Source: Pseudomonas sp. SID14000
Lineage (GTDB): Bacteria; Pseudomonadota; Gammaproteobacteria; Pseudomonadales; Pseudomonadaceae
Direction: 5' to 3'
Length of the DNA: 64,000 nt
Assembly (NCBI RefSeq): GCF_002165135.1
Contig: NZ_NFZQ01000004.1
Coordinates: 124,001-188,000, forward strand
The notes under the pieces were generated by a model. It was given only the letters and a program-made list of their open reading frames with translations. It did no database searches and was not told the DNA's origin. The translations under genes were made by a program, and so were the position numbers. This document shows positions 9,150 to 17,842 of this stretch, in pieces; the first letter of the stretch is position 1; every line of letters begins with the position of its first letter.

Positions 9150-10784
9150 ATGAAAACCCTGAGATCGATGTCTATCAGCCGCCGTCTGTGGCTGATCCTT
9201 TTGGTGGCAGTGGCCATGTTGGTGGTATTGGGCCTGCTGATGCTGCGCCAGATCCACGGTGACCTGTACCAGGCCAAAGCGGAAAAAACCCGCCATGTGG
9301 TGCAGACCGCAGCCGGTGTGCTGGCCTATTACCAAGGCCTGGAGGCGGCCGGCACGCTAAGCCGCGAAGACGCCCAGCAACAGGCGCTGCAAGTGGTACG
9401 CGCGCTGCGCTACGACCAGAACGACTACTTCTGGATCAACGACCTGGGGCCGAAGATGATCATGCATCCGGCCAACCCCAAGCTGGACGGCCAGGACCTG
9501 TCGGCCATCCGCGACCCCGACGGCTTTGCCGTGTTCAACGAGATGGTCGCCCTGGCCCGTCAGCAGGGTGCCGGGCCGGTCAACTACCGTTGGCCAAAGC
9601 CCGGTGCCAGCGAGCCGGTGGCCAAGACTTCCTATATCCAGCTGTTCAAGCCGTGGGGCTGGATTATCGGCTCAGGTGTATACGTTGACGACGTGCAGGC
9701 CGAATTCGCCCGCCAGTTGCGCGACGCCTCGCTGGTGGGTGTGGCCATTGCCGTGCTGATGGCACTGGTGGTCATGCTGATTGCCCGTAGCATCGCCCGC
9801 CCGTTGCAGGAGGCAGTGCAGGCCATGGGCAACATCGCCAGCGGCGAAAGCGACCTGACCCGGCGCCTGGACACTCACGGCCGCGACGAAATCACCCACT
9901 TGGGCGAGCATTTCAACCGTTTCAACGGCAAGCTGCAAGGCGTGGTCGGCCAGTTGCAGGGGGCCGCCCACGCCCTGGCCAGGTCCGCCGGGCATGTCGG
10001 CGACAATGCCGGTGCCGCGCAACAGCACAGCGCCCAGCAATCGCTGCAGATGGACCAGGTGGCCACTGCGGTCAACGAAGTGACCTACGCCGTGCAGGAC
10101 GTGGCCAAGACCGCCGAGCAGGCCGCCGGGGAAATGCGCATCGCGCAACAGCAGGTGGCGCAAGGCCAAGAGGCCATTCACGGCAGCCTGGCGCAGATCG
10201 ACCGGCTGTCGCTGACCATCGACCAGGCCGTGCAGGTGATCCGCGACCTGGCCGGGCACAGCACGCGCATCGGTGGTGTGCTGGACGTGATCCGCTCTAT
10301 CGCAGAACAGACCAACCTGTTGGCGCTAAACGCAGCTATCGAGGCGGCGCGGGCCGGCGAGCAAGGCCGTGGCTTTGCCGTGGTCGCCGACGAGGTACGC
10401 CTGCTGGCCCAGCGCACGGCGCAGTCGACGGCCGAGATCCATACCATGATCGAGCACTTGCAAAGCCAGTCGGACGCTGCAGTCAAGGCCATCGACACCA
10501 GTAGCGAGGCCTCGCGCCAGACCGTCGAGCAGGCCCGCGAGGCCGGTGCCAGCCTGGACGCCATCAACCAGGCGCTGAACAACCTCACCGCATTGAATGC
10601 CTCAATTGCCAGCGCCACCTTGCAGCAGTCGCATGTGGTCGAAGAGATCAACCGCAATGTGCTGGATACTGCCGGGTTGTCCCAGCAGACTGCCGATGCG
10701 GCGCGGCAATCCAGTGACGCCGGGGCGGCGCTGGGGCGGTTGAGCGAAGAGCTGGAGCAACTGCTACGCCAGTTCCGGGTATAG
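9150..10784 (+). CDS. mcpP: Methyl-accepting chemotaxis protein with Cache sensor domain (McpP-like)
   Basis: A 544-residue inner-membrane chemoreceptor. TM1 is at about 10-32. A periplasmic single Cache domain follows (about 35-185, with [20 protein letters not shown] and [14 protein letters not shown]). TM2 is at about 190-212, then HAMP (about 213-265) and a cytoplasmic signalling domain with the hairpin tip [20 protein letters not shown]. The sCache_2 type binds C2/C3 carboxylates. In P. putida KT2440 the receptor in this neighbourhood, between uppP and pnuC, is McpP (acetate, pyruvate, propionate, lactate). The symbol rests on architecture and gene order. No C-terminal CheR-tethering pentapeptide is present. 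Confidence 0.85.
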   Translation: MKTLRSMSISRRLWLILLVAVAMLVVLGLLMLRQIHGDLYQAKAEKTRHVVQTAAGVLAYYQGLEAAGTLSREDAQQQALQVVRALRYDQNDYFWINDLGPKMIMHPANPKLDGQDLSAIRDPDGFAVFNEMVALARQQGAGPVNYRWPKPGASEPVAKTSYIQLFKPWGWIIGSGVYVDDVQAEFARQLRDASLVGVAIAVLMALVVMLIARSIARPLQEAVQAMGNIASGESDLTRRLDTHGRDEITHLGEHFNRFNGKLQGVVGQLQGAAHALARSAGHVGDNAGAAQQHSAQQSLQMDQVATAVNEVTYAVQDVAKTAEQAAGEMRIAQQQVAQGQEAIHGSLAQIDRLSLTIDQAVQVIRDLAGHSTRIGGVLDVIRSIAEQTNLLALNAAIEAARAGEQGRGFAVVADEVRLLAQRTAQSTAEIHTMIEHLQSQSDAAVKAIDTSSEASRQTVEQAREAGASLDAINQALNNLTALNASIASATLQQSHVVEEINRNVLDTAGLSQQTADAARQSSDAGAALGRLSEELEQLLRQFRV

Positions 10785-10799
10785 CAAGCGGTCCGCGCA

Positions 10800-10891
10800 C
10801 CCTGTGGGAGCGGCTTTAGCCGCGAAGAATCCAGCGCGGTGCCATGGCACCGGCTGCGCCGGTGTTCGCGGCTGAAGCCGCTCCCACAGGG
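10800..10891. repeat. REP inverted-repeat pair
   Basis: 'ccctgtgggagcggctttag' begins and 'ctgaagccgctcccacaggg' ends a two-arm repeat around an internal 'ggtgccatggcacc' palindrome. It is the same unit type as at 20884 and 26922. Confidence 0.85.
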
Positions 10892-11029
10892 AATCGCGAT
10901 CCTTGTGGGGGTAATCGGCTATGGCATCTCCCACATGAAGCAATCGCATCCCTGCCTGTTCCGCCCTACACCTTCCCCCACCGACCCGCTACAATCGCGC
11001 CCCTCCCCCGCAGTCTCCAAGGAAAGCCG

Positions 11030-11596
11030 ATGTCCGGCCTTGAACTCGTCGCCGCCGTCCTCGGCGTCACCGCTGTCTGGCTCACGGTCAAGCAGAACGC
11101 CTGGTGCTGGCCGATCGGCCTGGTCATGGTGCTGATCTATGGCTGGCTGTTCTACGAGGTAAAGCTGTACTCGGGCATGCTGCTGCAACTGGCCTACGCC
11201 ATCCTGCAAGTCTATGGCTGGTGGCAATGGAAGCGCCCGGGCCATGCTGAAGACGCCCGCCAGGTCTCCCTCCTGCAGCGCCCGGCATTGTTCGCCGGCC
11301 TGGCCGTCGGGGTGCTGCTGAGTGCCGCCCTGGGCGCGGCAATGGCCAACTGGACCGACGCCGCCCTGCCCTGGCTGGACGCCACCCTGACCGGTTTCAG
11401 CCTGGTGGCACAATTGTGGATGGCGCAAAAGCGCCTGCAGTGCTGGCCGCTGTGGGTGGTGGTAGACATCGTCTACGTGGGCCAGTACCTGCACCAGCAG
11501 CTTTACTTCACCGCGGGCTTCTTCGCCGTGCTCACCCTGATTGCCGTGCGTGGCTGGCTGGAATGGCGCCGCGACCCAGCGCTGGTGCAGCCATGA
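11030..11596 (+). CDS. pnuC: Nicotinamide mononucleotide/riboside transporter PnuC
   Basis: A 188-residue inner-membrane protein with about seven hydrophobic helices. The family motifs are seen: 'WLTVKQNAWCWPIGL', 'GMLLQLAYAILQVYGWWQWK' and 'VDIVYVGQYLHQQLYFTAGFF'. PnuC imports nicotinamide riboside by facilitated diffusion coupled to phosphorylation. The ATG at 11030 has AAGGAAAG upstream. The next gene, a NadR-like kinase, overlaps by four bases (ATGA), so uptake and trapping of the substrate are translationally coupled. Confidence 0.9.
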   Translation: MSGLELVAAVLGVTAVWLTVKQNAWCWPIGLVMVLIYGWLFYEVKLYSGMLLQLAYAILQVYGWWQWKRPGHAEDARQVSLLQRPALFAGLAVGVLLSAALGAAMANWTDAALPWLDATLTGFSLVAQLWMAQKRLQCWPLWVVVDIVYVGQYLHQQLYFTAGFFAVLTLIAVRGWLEWRRDPALVQP

Positions 11597-12162
11597 GCGC
11601 GGCGCAGGCCACGAAAGTACTGGTGTTGTGCGGTCCGGAGTCCAGCGGCAAAAGCTGGCTCAGCGGGGTAATCCAGGCGCATTTCGGCGGCGTGGTGGTG
11701 GCCGAATACGTGCGCCACTTCATCGACCAGGAATGCCGCGACACCTGCTACGCCGACGTTCCCACCATCGCCCGCGGCCAGCTGGCCTGGGAGGACCGCG
11801 CCCGCGAGCAGGCGCCGCCGCTGCTGATTCTCGACACCCATTTGCTCAGCAACATGCTCTGGAGTCATGCCCTGTTCGATGACTGCCCGGCCTGGCTGGA
11901 ACCGGCGTTGCTGGCACGGCATTACCACCTGCACCTGTTGCTGAGCCCACAAGGCGTGGATTGGGTTGCCGATGGCCAGCGCAGCCAGCCCGAACTGAGC
12001 GATCGCCAGCGCTTTTTCGACGACAGCCTGCACTGGCTGCAACGGCATGACCAGGCCTATCAAATAATTGAAGGCAATTGGCCACAGCGCCAGTTGATGG
12101 CCCTGCAAACAGTGGCTAAGCTCCTTGATAGCGATGCGCCATGCTGCCCCGCCGGGTGTTAA
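11593..12162 (+). CDS. NadR-like AAA ATPase / ribosylnicotinamide kinase
   Basis: A 189-residue P-loop protein. Walker A GPESSGKS lies near residues 14-21; the segments 'VVAEYVRHFIDQ' and 'LLILDTHLLSNMLW' match the kinase domain of NadR. NadR phosphorylates nicotinamide riboside to NMN, which drives PnuC-mediated uptake. It lacks the NMN adenylyltransferase and HTH domains of enteric NadR, so it is a stand-alone kinase. A GC-rich hairpin (12188-12211) follows the stop. Confidence 0.8.
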   Translation: MSAAQATKVLVLCGPESSGKSWLSGVIQAHFGGVVVAEYVRHFIDQECRDTCYADVPTIARGQLAWEDRAREQAPPLLILDTHLLSNMLWSHALFDDCPAWLEPALLARHYHLHLLLSPQGVDWVADGQRSQPELSDRQRFFDDSLHWLQRHDQAYQIIEGNWPQRQLMALQTVAKLLDSDAPCCPAGC

Positions 12163-12187
12163 TCCACTGACACACCCCGGTGGGGCA

Positions 12188-12211
12188 AAGGCCCCGGAAT
12201 CGTGGGGCCTT
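12188..12211 (+). terminator. Hairpin after nadR-like gene
   Basis: AAGGCCCC (12188-12195) and GGGGCCTT (12204-12211) pair perfectly with an 8-base loop. There is no long T-run after it, so it is a weak terminator candidate. Confidence 0.45.
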
Positions 12212-12391
12212 CCCCTGCTTTGGGGACAGTGTCACGCCGGCGAAACACCTCTGCAAAAAACCTTCCAGTCAAGACCACCGCTGGCTTTGCCGGCAACACT
12301 CGCGATTACCTGTTTCACGCCTGAGACAGAATACGTCGTAGTTTGTCATACACTCACCTTAAGCTGTTGATCTGGATACACTTCTCAAAAG

Positions 12392-12407
12392 CGGCACACC
12401 TTCTGCT
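12392..12407 (+). promoter_or_regulatory. Candidate sigma-54 (RpoN) promoter of the fap operon
   Basis: CGGCAC at 12392-12397 and CTGCT at 12403-12407 place the invariant GG (12393-12394) and GC (12405-12406) exactly 10 bases apart, as RpoN promoters require (consensus TGGCAC-N5-TTGCW). There are two mismatches in the hexamer/pentamer core. Transcription would start about 40 bases before the fapA GTG. No enhancer-binding site was identified. Confidence 0.5.
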
Positions 12408-12459
12408 CTCTCCTTCGCATGGCTGAACAGCGCCAGCACTCATAGAAGGAGTTGTCGTC

Positions 12460-12894
12460 GTGAGGAAAACTGATAAAGGCCTTTATCACCTGTTGCTGAT
12501 GGGTTGCATGCTGGGTTCCTTGAGCCTGACCACCCAGGCCGACAACGGCATCATAGTGATCACCCGTGATGTGCAGACACGCAACGCCGTGGTCCCGCCG
12601 TTACGACCCGACCCGAACCCCACCACTGTCAACGCCAACCCTTCCGACCACATTCTCAAGCAAACCAGCGAACTGACTGATGGCGACTTCGCCACCATCA
12701 GCAGCGGTGCGGGCATCAGCACACTGGTCACCCAACAGACCAATAACCTGGGCGGCAACCTCAACAACCAGACCCAACTACCCAACCTGGCCGGTGGCCG
12801 CGGCACAGGCTCGGGCAATGGCATCTCTAACATGGTCAATTCGAGTGTGCAGCGCGGCCTGGCGCCACTGCAGATCCTGACCGGAGGCAAGTGA
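12460..12894 (+). CDS. fapA: Functional amyloid system periplasmic protein FapA
   Basis: A 144-residue secreted protein with an N-terminal signal sequence (to about residue 28, ...SLTTQADN) followed by a low-complexity Asn/Gly/Thr-rich region and the segment 'LTDGDFATISSGAGIS'. It is the first gene of a six-gene set whose order and content match the Pseudomonas fap amyloid operon. In that system FapA is a periplasmic chaperone-like protein that influences the FapB/FapC ratio in fibrils. The start is GTG with AGAAGGAG upstream. The gap to fapB is 1 base. Confidence 0.85.
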   Translation: MRKTDKGLYHLLLMGCMLGSLSLTTQADNGIIVITRDVQTRNAVVPPLRPDPNPTTVNANPSDHILKQTSELTDGDFATISSGAGISTLVTQQTNNLGGNLNNQTQLPNLAGGRGTGSGNGISNMVNSSVQRGLAPLQILTGGK

Positions 12895-12895
12895 G

Positions 12896-13474
12896 ATGAA
12901 GCACACGCTGCTGATCCTGGCCACGTTGTGCAGTACTTCGGCCTTCGCGCAATCCCCGGTTCCCGTAATCAACAACGCCGACATCGACAGTTCGGGCAGC
13001 CGTTACCAGGGCAACCTGGCGGTCAACCAAGCTGCCGGTGACCAACAGCAACAGGCCAACGCGCGCGCCTTCGCCGTGGGGCCCGAGGCCAGCGCCATTA
13101 CGCAGATCCGTCAGCGCCTGAACACCCCCGCAGCCCCGGCGATGGATGCCCGCTCGAGCATTCAGGGCAACGCCTTCAGCAACGGCAGCGGTGCCCTCGG
13201 GGTGAACCAGAGCGCCGGCGCCGGCACCCAGCAAGCCAACGCACTGCGCATCAGCCTCAGTGCCCAGCCGCAAAGCATCGACGACAGCGTCCTCATGCAA
13301 CAGAACGTGGCGCTGCTCTACAGCTCCGATCCAGCTGGCGCCTCACTCGGCCATCGCCAGGTCACTACCAGTGACCAGGCATTCACCGATAGCCGCGGGG
13401 TGATCCAGTTGAATCAGAGTGCCGGGGTGGGAAACCGAATGGCCAACACCTTGAGCATACGGGTCGCGGATTGA
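12896..13474 (+). CDS. fapB: Minor amyloid subunit / nucleator FapB
   Basis: A 192-residue secreted protein: signal peptide (MKHTLLILATLCSTSAFAQ) and three imperfect amyloid repeats. The repeat cores are GNLAVNQAAGDQQQQANARA (about residue 39), GALGVNQSAGAGTQQANAL (about 100) and GVIQLNQSAGVGNRMANTL (about 168). The motif pattern G-x-x-x-x-N-Q-x-A-G...A-N is shared with FapC in this operon. FapB is thought to nucleate FapC fibre growth and is a minor fibre component. It is tightly coupled to fapA. Confidence 0.88.
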   Translation: MKHTLLILATLCSTSAFAQSPVPVINNADIDSSGSRYQGNLAVNQAAGDQQQQANARAFAVGPEASAITQIRQRLNTPAAPAMDARSSIQGNAFSNGSGALGVNQSAGAGTQQANALRISLSAQPQSIDDSVLMQQNVALLYSSDPAGASLGHRQVTTSDQAFTDSRGVIQLNQSAGVGNRMANTLSIRVAD

Positions 13475-13523
13475 CCCATGCAGTTAAGAACAACACTTAA
13501 CCTAAAAAGTACGGAGAATCACC

Positions 13524-14837
13524 ATGAAACCCTCGATGGCAATCAAGCCTCTGGTTTTCGCAATTGCTGCGATCATGGCTGTTGCTGTACAAGCTGGGCA
13601 AAATGATCGGCGTAATGACCACCATAATGGCCACCATCATAACAATGGTCACCACAAGCCTCCTCCTCCAACCAAGATCCCTGTGTATGCAACGGCCAAT
13701 GCCTGGGACAACCAGAGCAGCACCGACAACCGTATCACCAACCAAGGGACCATCAACGACGCCGAGATGAGCGACTCGGCCATTGGCGCCAGCGGTAACG
13801 TGGGTGTCAACGTCGCAGCTGGTAACGGCAACCAGCAGGACAACGCAGCGGCCATTGCCAACGCAGCGTCCGACTCCAGCCTGGACAACAGCTTCGTCTT
13901 CGGCACTGCCGAAGCCACCGCTGACGTCCGCCAGTACAGCGACAACAACCGTGTAGACAACTGGTCCACCCAGTCTTCAGCCATCATGAGCGGCTCGGCC
14001 GATGGCGCCGAAGGTAACGTGGGCATCAACATTGCTGGCGGCGATCTGAACCAGCAGAAAAACACCATGGCCATTGCCAACACCCACGCACCACTGGGTA
14101 ACGCCACAGCCACGGCCTCTGCCGACCAGGACGGCCCAGGCCTGGTGGTGAACAACAGCGCCGACCGCACCTACCGGGTTGATACGCTGACCTTCACCAA
14201 GACCAGCAGCGGCATGTCCTCCTACAAAAAGGACTTCGAGCTCCATGTTGACAAGGAGGACTCGTCAAGCTGGATGGCCTCCGGCGCCAAGCACTTCGAT
14301 GCCAAAGGTTACAACAGCTGGGATGCTAAAGGCTCCAACAGATACGACGCCCGCTCCCACAGCAAGGCGACGTTGGACGCTACCCTGGACGCATCGCTGG
14401 ATGCTTCAAAAACCGTCACAGTGGATCATGGCCGTCACGATCATAGCCGCAGCGTATCTGTAGAGGCTGATCTGTATGCCAATCTCGATGTGAGCCTCGA
14501 GAAGTCGCATGAGAAATCGAAGGAATCCTCCTTCGAAAACTCCTACGATTCGTCGTTCAAGAAATCGTTTGACGCTTCCTTCGAGAAGTCGGCCAAGAAC
14601 GAGTCCAAATCGTCGAAAGACGTGGACAAGAAAATCCGTGAAAGCAGCTCGTTCGAGTTGAGCAATACCGTGTCCTTCCAGGTACTGACCCCGACCGGCT
14701 GGGCTAACCCTGTGACCAACACTGCAACCCTGAGCGGTTCGGTGAACGGTGGCAGTGGCAACCTGGGCGTGAACGTGGCAGCCGGTGTGGGCAACCAGCA
14801 GAGCAACTCGCTGGCCATCTCCAACACCTCGTTCTGA
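13524..14837 (+). CDS. fapC: Major amyloid fibre subunit FapC
   Basis: A 437-residue secreted protein. The signal peptide ends near ...AVAVQAG, then comes an unusual His-rich stretch (DHHNGHHHNNGHHKPPPP, about residues 33-50). Three amyloid repeats follow: GNVGVNVAAGNGNQQDN (about 92), GNVGINIAGGDLNQQKN (about 165) and GNLGVNVAAGVGNQQSN (about 412). The linker between repeats 1 and 2 is about 50 residues, but the one between 2 and 3 is about 220 residues. That long linker is rich in Lys, Ser, Asp and Phe in short periodic units (ASFEKS, DSSFKKS). The protein contains no cysteine. FapC is the main extracellular fibril component that stiffens biofilms. A strong hairpin follows the gene. Confidence 0.9.
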   Translation: MKPSMAIKPLVFAIAAIMAVAVQAGQNDRRNDHHNGHHHNNGHHKPPPPTKIPVYATANAWDNQSSTDNRITNQGTINDAEMSDSAIGASGNVGVNVAAGNGNQQDNAAAIANAASDSSLDNSFVFGTAEATADVRQYSDNNRVDNWSTQSSAIMSGSADGAEGNVGINIAGGDLNQQKNTMAIANTHAPLGNATATASADQDGPGLVVNNSADRTYRVDTLTFTKTSSGMSSYKKDFELHVDKEDSSSWMASGAKHFDAKGYNSWDAKGSNRYDARSHSKATLDATLDASLDASKTVTVDHGRHDHSRSVSVEADLYANLDVSLEKSHEKSKESSFENSYDSSFKKSFDASFEKSAKNESKSSKDVDKKIRESSSFELSNTVSFQVLTPTGWANPVTNTATLSGSVNGGSGNLGVNVAAGVGNQQSNSLAISNTSF

Positions 14838-14849
14838 TCGCTGTGCTTG

Positions 14850-14874
14850 AGGCCCCCTTCGGGGGGCCTTTCTT
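14850..14874 (+). terminator. Terminator between fapC and fapD
   Basis: AGGCCCCC (14850-14857), loop ttcg, GGGGGCCT (14862-14869), then TTCTT. A stable tetraloop hairpin with a short U-tract sits just after the fapC stop and before fapD. It probably lets part of the transcript read through, giving far more fapABC than fapDEF message, in keeping with subunit versus machinery needs. Confidence 0.75.
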
Positions 14875-14899
14875 CAACAGAACCGGAAGGCATCCGATC

Positions 14900-15580
14900 A
14901 TGCGCATTATTGCCTTGGCGTTTTTGCTGTGCCTGGCCAGCGTGAGCGAAGCGGCACAAATGCCGCTGTCCGTATTGCCGGGCGGTGCCGTGGTGTTCAA
15001 ACCCATCCAGAGCGTACGCGAGCGCAAGTTCGCCGACCTGGTGCAACAGAAGACCGACTTCAGCTGCGGCGCCGCCGCACTGGCCACCATCCTGCGCCAG
15101 GCCTACTGGCTGGATGTGGACGAACAACAGATCATCGAGGGCATGCTGGCCCACGCCGACCAGGACCTGGTGCGCACGCAAGGCTTCTCGATGCTCGATA
15201 TGAAACGCTACGTAGAAAGCCTGGGGATGCGTGCCCGCGGCTATCGGGTGGCGCCCGAGACCCTGCACAGTGTGCGCATCCCGGTCGTGGTGCTGATGGA
15301 GGTGCGCGGCTACAAGCACTTCGTGGTCATGCAGAAGGTGGACAAGGGCTGGGTGTACATCGGTGACCCGGTACTGGGCCACAAGCGCTACAAGGTCGAT
15401 GATTTTCTCAAGGGCTGGAACGGCATCATCTTCGCCGTGATCGGCCAGGGCTACGACAAGAACAACATTCTGCTCGACCCGCCCCTGCCCCTGACCGCCA
15501 AGGGCCGGGTGAACAACTTCACCCCGGTGCAGGACGCAGAACTGCTGGACTTCGGTTTCATCAAAAGCGACTTCTTCTAA
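14900..15580 (+). CDS. fapD: C39-family peptidase FapD
   Basis: A 226-residue periplasmic cysteine peptidase. It has a signal peptide (MRIIALAFLLCLASVSEAA) and the C39 catalytic triad: Cys in 'DFSCGAAALATIL', His in 'YKHFVVM' and Asp in 'YIGDPVLG'. C39 domains are best known for cleaving double-glycine leaders in bacteriocin export. In the fap system FapD is a stand-alone peptidase needed for amyloid secretion and is thought to process FapF or Fap subunits. The ATG at 14900 was chosen because it opens the signal peptide; an in-frame start before it would run through the terminator hairpin. Confidence 0.88.
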   Translation: MRIIALAFLLCLASVSEAAQMPLSVLPGGAVVFKPIQSVRERKFADLVQQKTDFSCGAAALATILRQAYWLDVDEQQIIEGMLAHADQDLVRTQGFSMLDMKRYVESLGMRARGYRVAPETLHSVRIPVVVLMEVRGYKHFVVMQKVDKGWVYIGDPVLGHKRYKVDDFLKGWNGIIFAVIGQGYDKNNILLDPPLPLTAKGRVNNFTPVQDAELLDFGFIKSDFF

Positions 15581-15626
15581 CGACTCTTGCAACGACAAGG
15601 AGCACGACGCTCCGGGGAGCACCCCA

Positions 15627-16379
15627 ATGAAGAATCCAATCTGGCTCGCTGTGGTTTGCCTGGCAGCCAGCCAGCCGGCCCACGCCGAAACGTTCAAGCC
15701 CATCGAACTGAAGGACCAGGAGTTGGCGAACTTGCGCGGGCGCTATGTACTACCGGGGCGCATCGTCAGTTTCGGCATTGTCATGACCAGCACCTGGCAG
15801 AACGCCAACGGTGAGGTGATCGGCGCGACTTCCACCCTGCAGATCCAGCAGTCGACCATCAAGCCACAGTTCTATGTGTCGATTATCGACGAAAAAGGCA
15901 CCGGCTCGACCGCCAGCGGCACTGCGTCCGCCGGCAGCGGCACGGTCACCGGCGGCAGCGGGCTCAACAGCACCGAAGGGGTGACCCAAGTGGTGCGCGC
16001 GGCCGGTGACAACAACACCGCCTACAACAATGTCGACATCAACGTGACCAAGGCCAACCAGGTACCGGCCACACAACCACAGGGCCAGGTGCTGGCAGCG
16101 GGCCAGACCCTGGTCGGCGAAAACGGTGCCGGCTCGCTCAGGGTGTCGTCGACTGGTGTTGGCGTGCAACTCAACATCAGTGCCAACAACAACCAGGGCA
16201 GCAGCGTACAGCGCCTGGCCCAGGGCGGGCTGATGCAGAACTCGACGCTGCTTGGCAATGGCAACCACGTCAACAACGTCACATCTCTGAACGTGGTGAT
16301 GCGCGAAAACGTGCCGACAGCCGCATCGCTGAACGGCAGTCTCGACCAGCTCAAAGGTCTTCGCACTTTCGGATACTGA
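15627..16379 (+). CDS. fapE: Fap amyloid-associated secreted protein FapE
   Basis: A 250-residue secreted protein: signal peptide (to about residue 22, ...SQPAHAET), then a conserved region '[20 protein letters not shown]' and a central Gly/Ser/Thr-rich low-complexity stretch (about residues 92-115). FapE is a minor, extracellularly found component of the fap system whose role is unclear. It follows fapD by 46 bases and precedes fapF by 46 bases. Confidence 0.82.
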   Translation: MKNPIWLAVVCLAASQPAHAETFKPIELKDQELANLRGRYVLPGRIVSFGIVMTSTWQNANGEVIGATSTLQIQQSTIKPQFYVSIIDEKGTGSTASGTASAGSGTVTGGSGLNSTEGVTQVVRAAGDNNTAYNNVDINVTKANQVPATQPQGQVLAAGQTLVGENGAGSLRVSSTGVGVQLNISANNNQGSSVQRLAQGGLMQNSTLLGNGNHVNNVTSLNVVMRENVPTAASLNGSLDQLKGLRTFGY

Positions 16380-16425
16380 TCTACGCTCAGTCTCATCAAA
16401 AGTAGTCGGCAGGGACGGCAATTCC

Positions 16426-17706
16426 ATGCACCGATCTTTAACGCTAAACGCTTTTGTGTGCTTGACCACCTTGGCCCCGGCCACATTGCTCTATGCAGCT
16501 GCCGACCCGCAGGTCGAAGCACTGAAGCAAGAGCTGCTCGAACTCAAGCAGCGCTACGAGGCACAGCAACAGGCACTGATGGTGCTGGAGCAGCGCGTAC
16601 GCCAGGTCGAGGAAACCCCGGCAGCACCGCCGCCCAAACGCCTTGTCAGGTCCCCCGCCGAAGGGGTCAAGGGCGCCCAGACAGTGGCATCGGGCGCGCC
16701 GGGCACCACCGGCAGCTCCTATGGCCAGGCGCTGACCGCCGACGCCGAACCGGCACAGAGCGTATCCAACCTGTATGACGAGGCCAGCGGCTTCTTCGGC
16801 GGCGGCAAGTTCAGCTTCGAGACCGGCGTCACCTACACCCACTACGATACCCGGGCACTGGTGCTCAACGGCTTCCTGGCGCTGGACTCGATCTTCCTCG
16901 GCAGCATCAACCTCGACCGGATCAAGGCAGACAACTGGACCCTGGACATGACCGCGCGCTACAACGTGGCGCAGCGCTGGCAGTTCGACATCAACGTACC
17001 GGTGGTGTACCGCCAGTCCACCTATTCCTCTGGCGGCGCGGGTGGTGCCGGGCCGAGCACCTCCGACGAAACCGTCACTCGCGACCCGGAAATCGGTGAC
17101 ATCAACGTTGGCGTGGCCTACAAGTTCCTCGACGAGTCGGAGACCTGGCCCGACGCCGTGGCCACCCTGCGCATCAAGGCACCCACCGGCAAGGACCCGT
17201 ATGGCATCAAGCTGCGCGAAGTGCCCGGCAACGACAACCTGTCAGTGCCGGAAAGCCTGCCAACCGGCAACGGCGTCTGGTCGATCACGCCGGGCATCTC
17301 GCTGGTCAAGACCTTCGACCCGGCCGTGCTGTTCGGCAGCCTGTCCTACACCTACAACATGGAAGACTCGTTCAGCGACATCAGCCCGCAGGCCAACAGC
17401 AAGGTGCCGGGTGACGTGAAGCTGGGCGACTCCTGGCAGATCGGCGGCGGTATCGCTTTTGCCCTGAACGAGAAGATGAGCATGTCGTTCTCGGTATCTG
17501 ACCAGTTCGCCCGCAAGAGCAAGATCAAACCGGATGGCGGTGACTGGCAGTCGATCTCCAACAGCGACTACAACGCGGCCAACTTCAACATCGGCATGAC
17601 CATCGCCGCCACCGACAACCTGACCATCGTGCCCAACCTGGCCATTGGTCTGACCGATGACGCGCCGGACTTTTCCTTCAGCCTGAAATTCCCCTACTAC
17701 TTCTGA
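16426..17706 (+). CDS. fapF: Outer-membrane amyloid secretion pore FapF
   Basis: A 426-residue protein. A signal peptide (residues 1-25) is followed by a coiled coil (about 28-60, [20 protein letters not shown]), a linker of about 60 residues, and a C-terminal region of alternating hydrophobic/polar beta strands ending in a terminal aromatic residue (...FSLKFPYYF). This is the FapF layout: a trimeric 12-stranded barrel gated by a periplasmic coiled coil that exports FapB and FapC. A strong terminator follows the gene, closing the operon. Confidence 0.88.
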   Translation: MHRSLTLNAFVCLTTLAPATLLYAAADPQVEALKQELLELKQRYEAQQQALMVLEQRVRQVEETPAAPPPKRLVRSPAEGVKGAQTVASGAPGTTGSSYGQALTADAEPAQSVSNLYDEASGFFGGGKFSFETGVTYTHYDTRALVLNGFLALDSIFLGSINLDRIKADNWTLDMTARYNVAQRWQFDINVPVVYRQSTYSSGGAGGAGPSTSDETVTRDPEIGDINVGVAYKFLDESETWPDAVATLRIKAPTGKDPYGIKLREVPGNDNLSVPESLPTGNGVWSITPGISLVKTFDPAVLFGSLSYTYNMEDSFSDISPQANSKVPGDVKLGDSWQIGGGIAFALNEKMSMSFSVSDQFARKSKIKPDGGDWQSISNSDYNAANFNIGMTIAATDNLTIVPNLAIGLTDDAPDFSFSLKFPYYF

Positions 17707-17719
17707 TACTTGCCACCGA

Positions 17720-17748
17720 CCGGGCCCGCGTAAATGGGCCCGGCTTTT
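17720..17748 (+). terminator. Terminator of the fap operon
   Basis: CCGGGCCC (17720-17727) and GGGCCCGG (17736-17743) pair perfectly around an 8-base loop, followed by CTTTT. Confidence 0.8.
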
Positions 17749-17842
17749 GGTTACCAGCCTTGTCCCGGACCGCCCTCCCTGCCCCGGCCTGTTATCATCA
17801 AGCACAGATGCATGACGATTTAATGGCAAAAGGGATGTTTTT

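Larger units (their letters stand above)
12163..12459. other. Intergenic region upstream of the fap operon
   Basis: About 300 bases. It contains a hairpin ending the nadR-like transcript and the candidate sigma-54 promoter of the fap operon. The sequence is less GC-rich than the flanking genes. Nothing else was recognised. Confidence 0.5.

Noticed and set aside
12163..12459. FleQ-like enhancer boxes before fapA
   Set aside because: No match to a FleQ-type palindrome could be found by eye, so only the -24/-12 element is reported.
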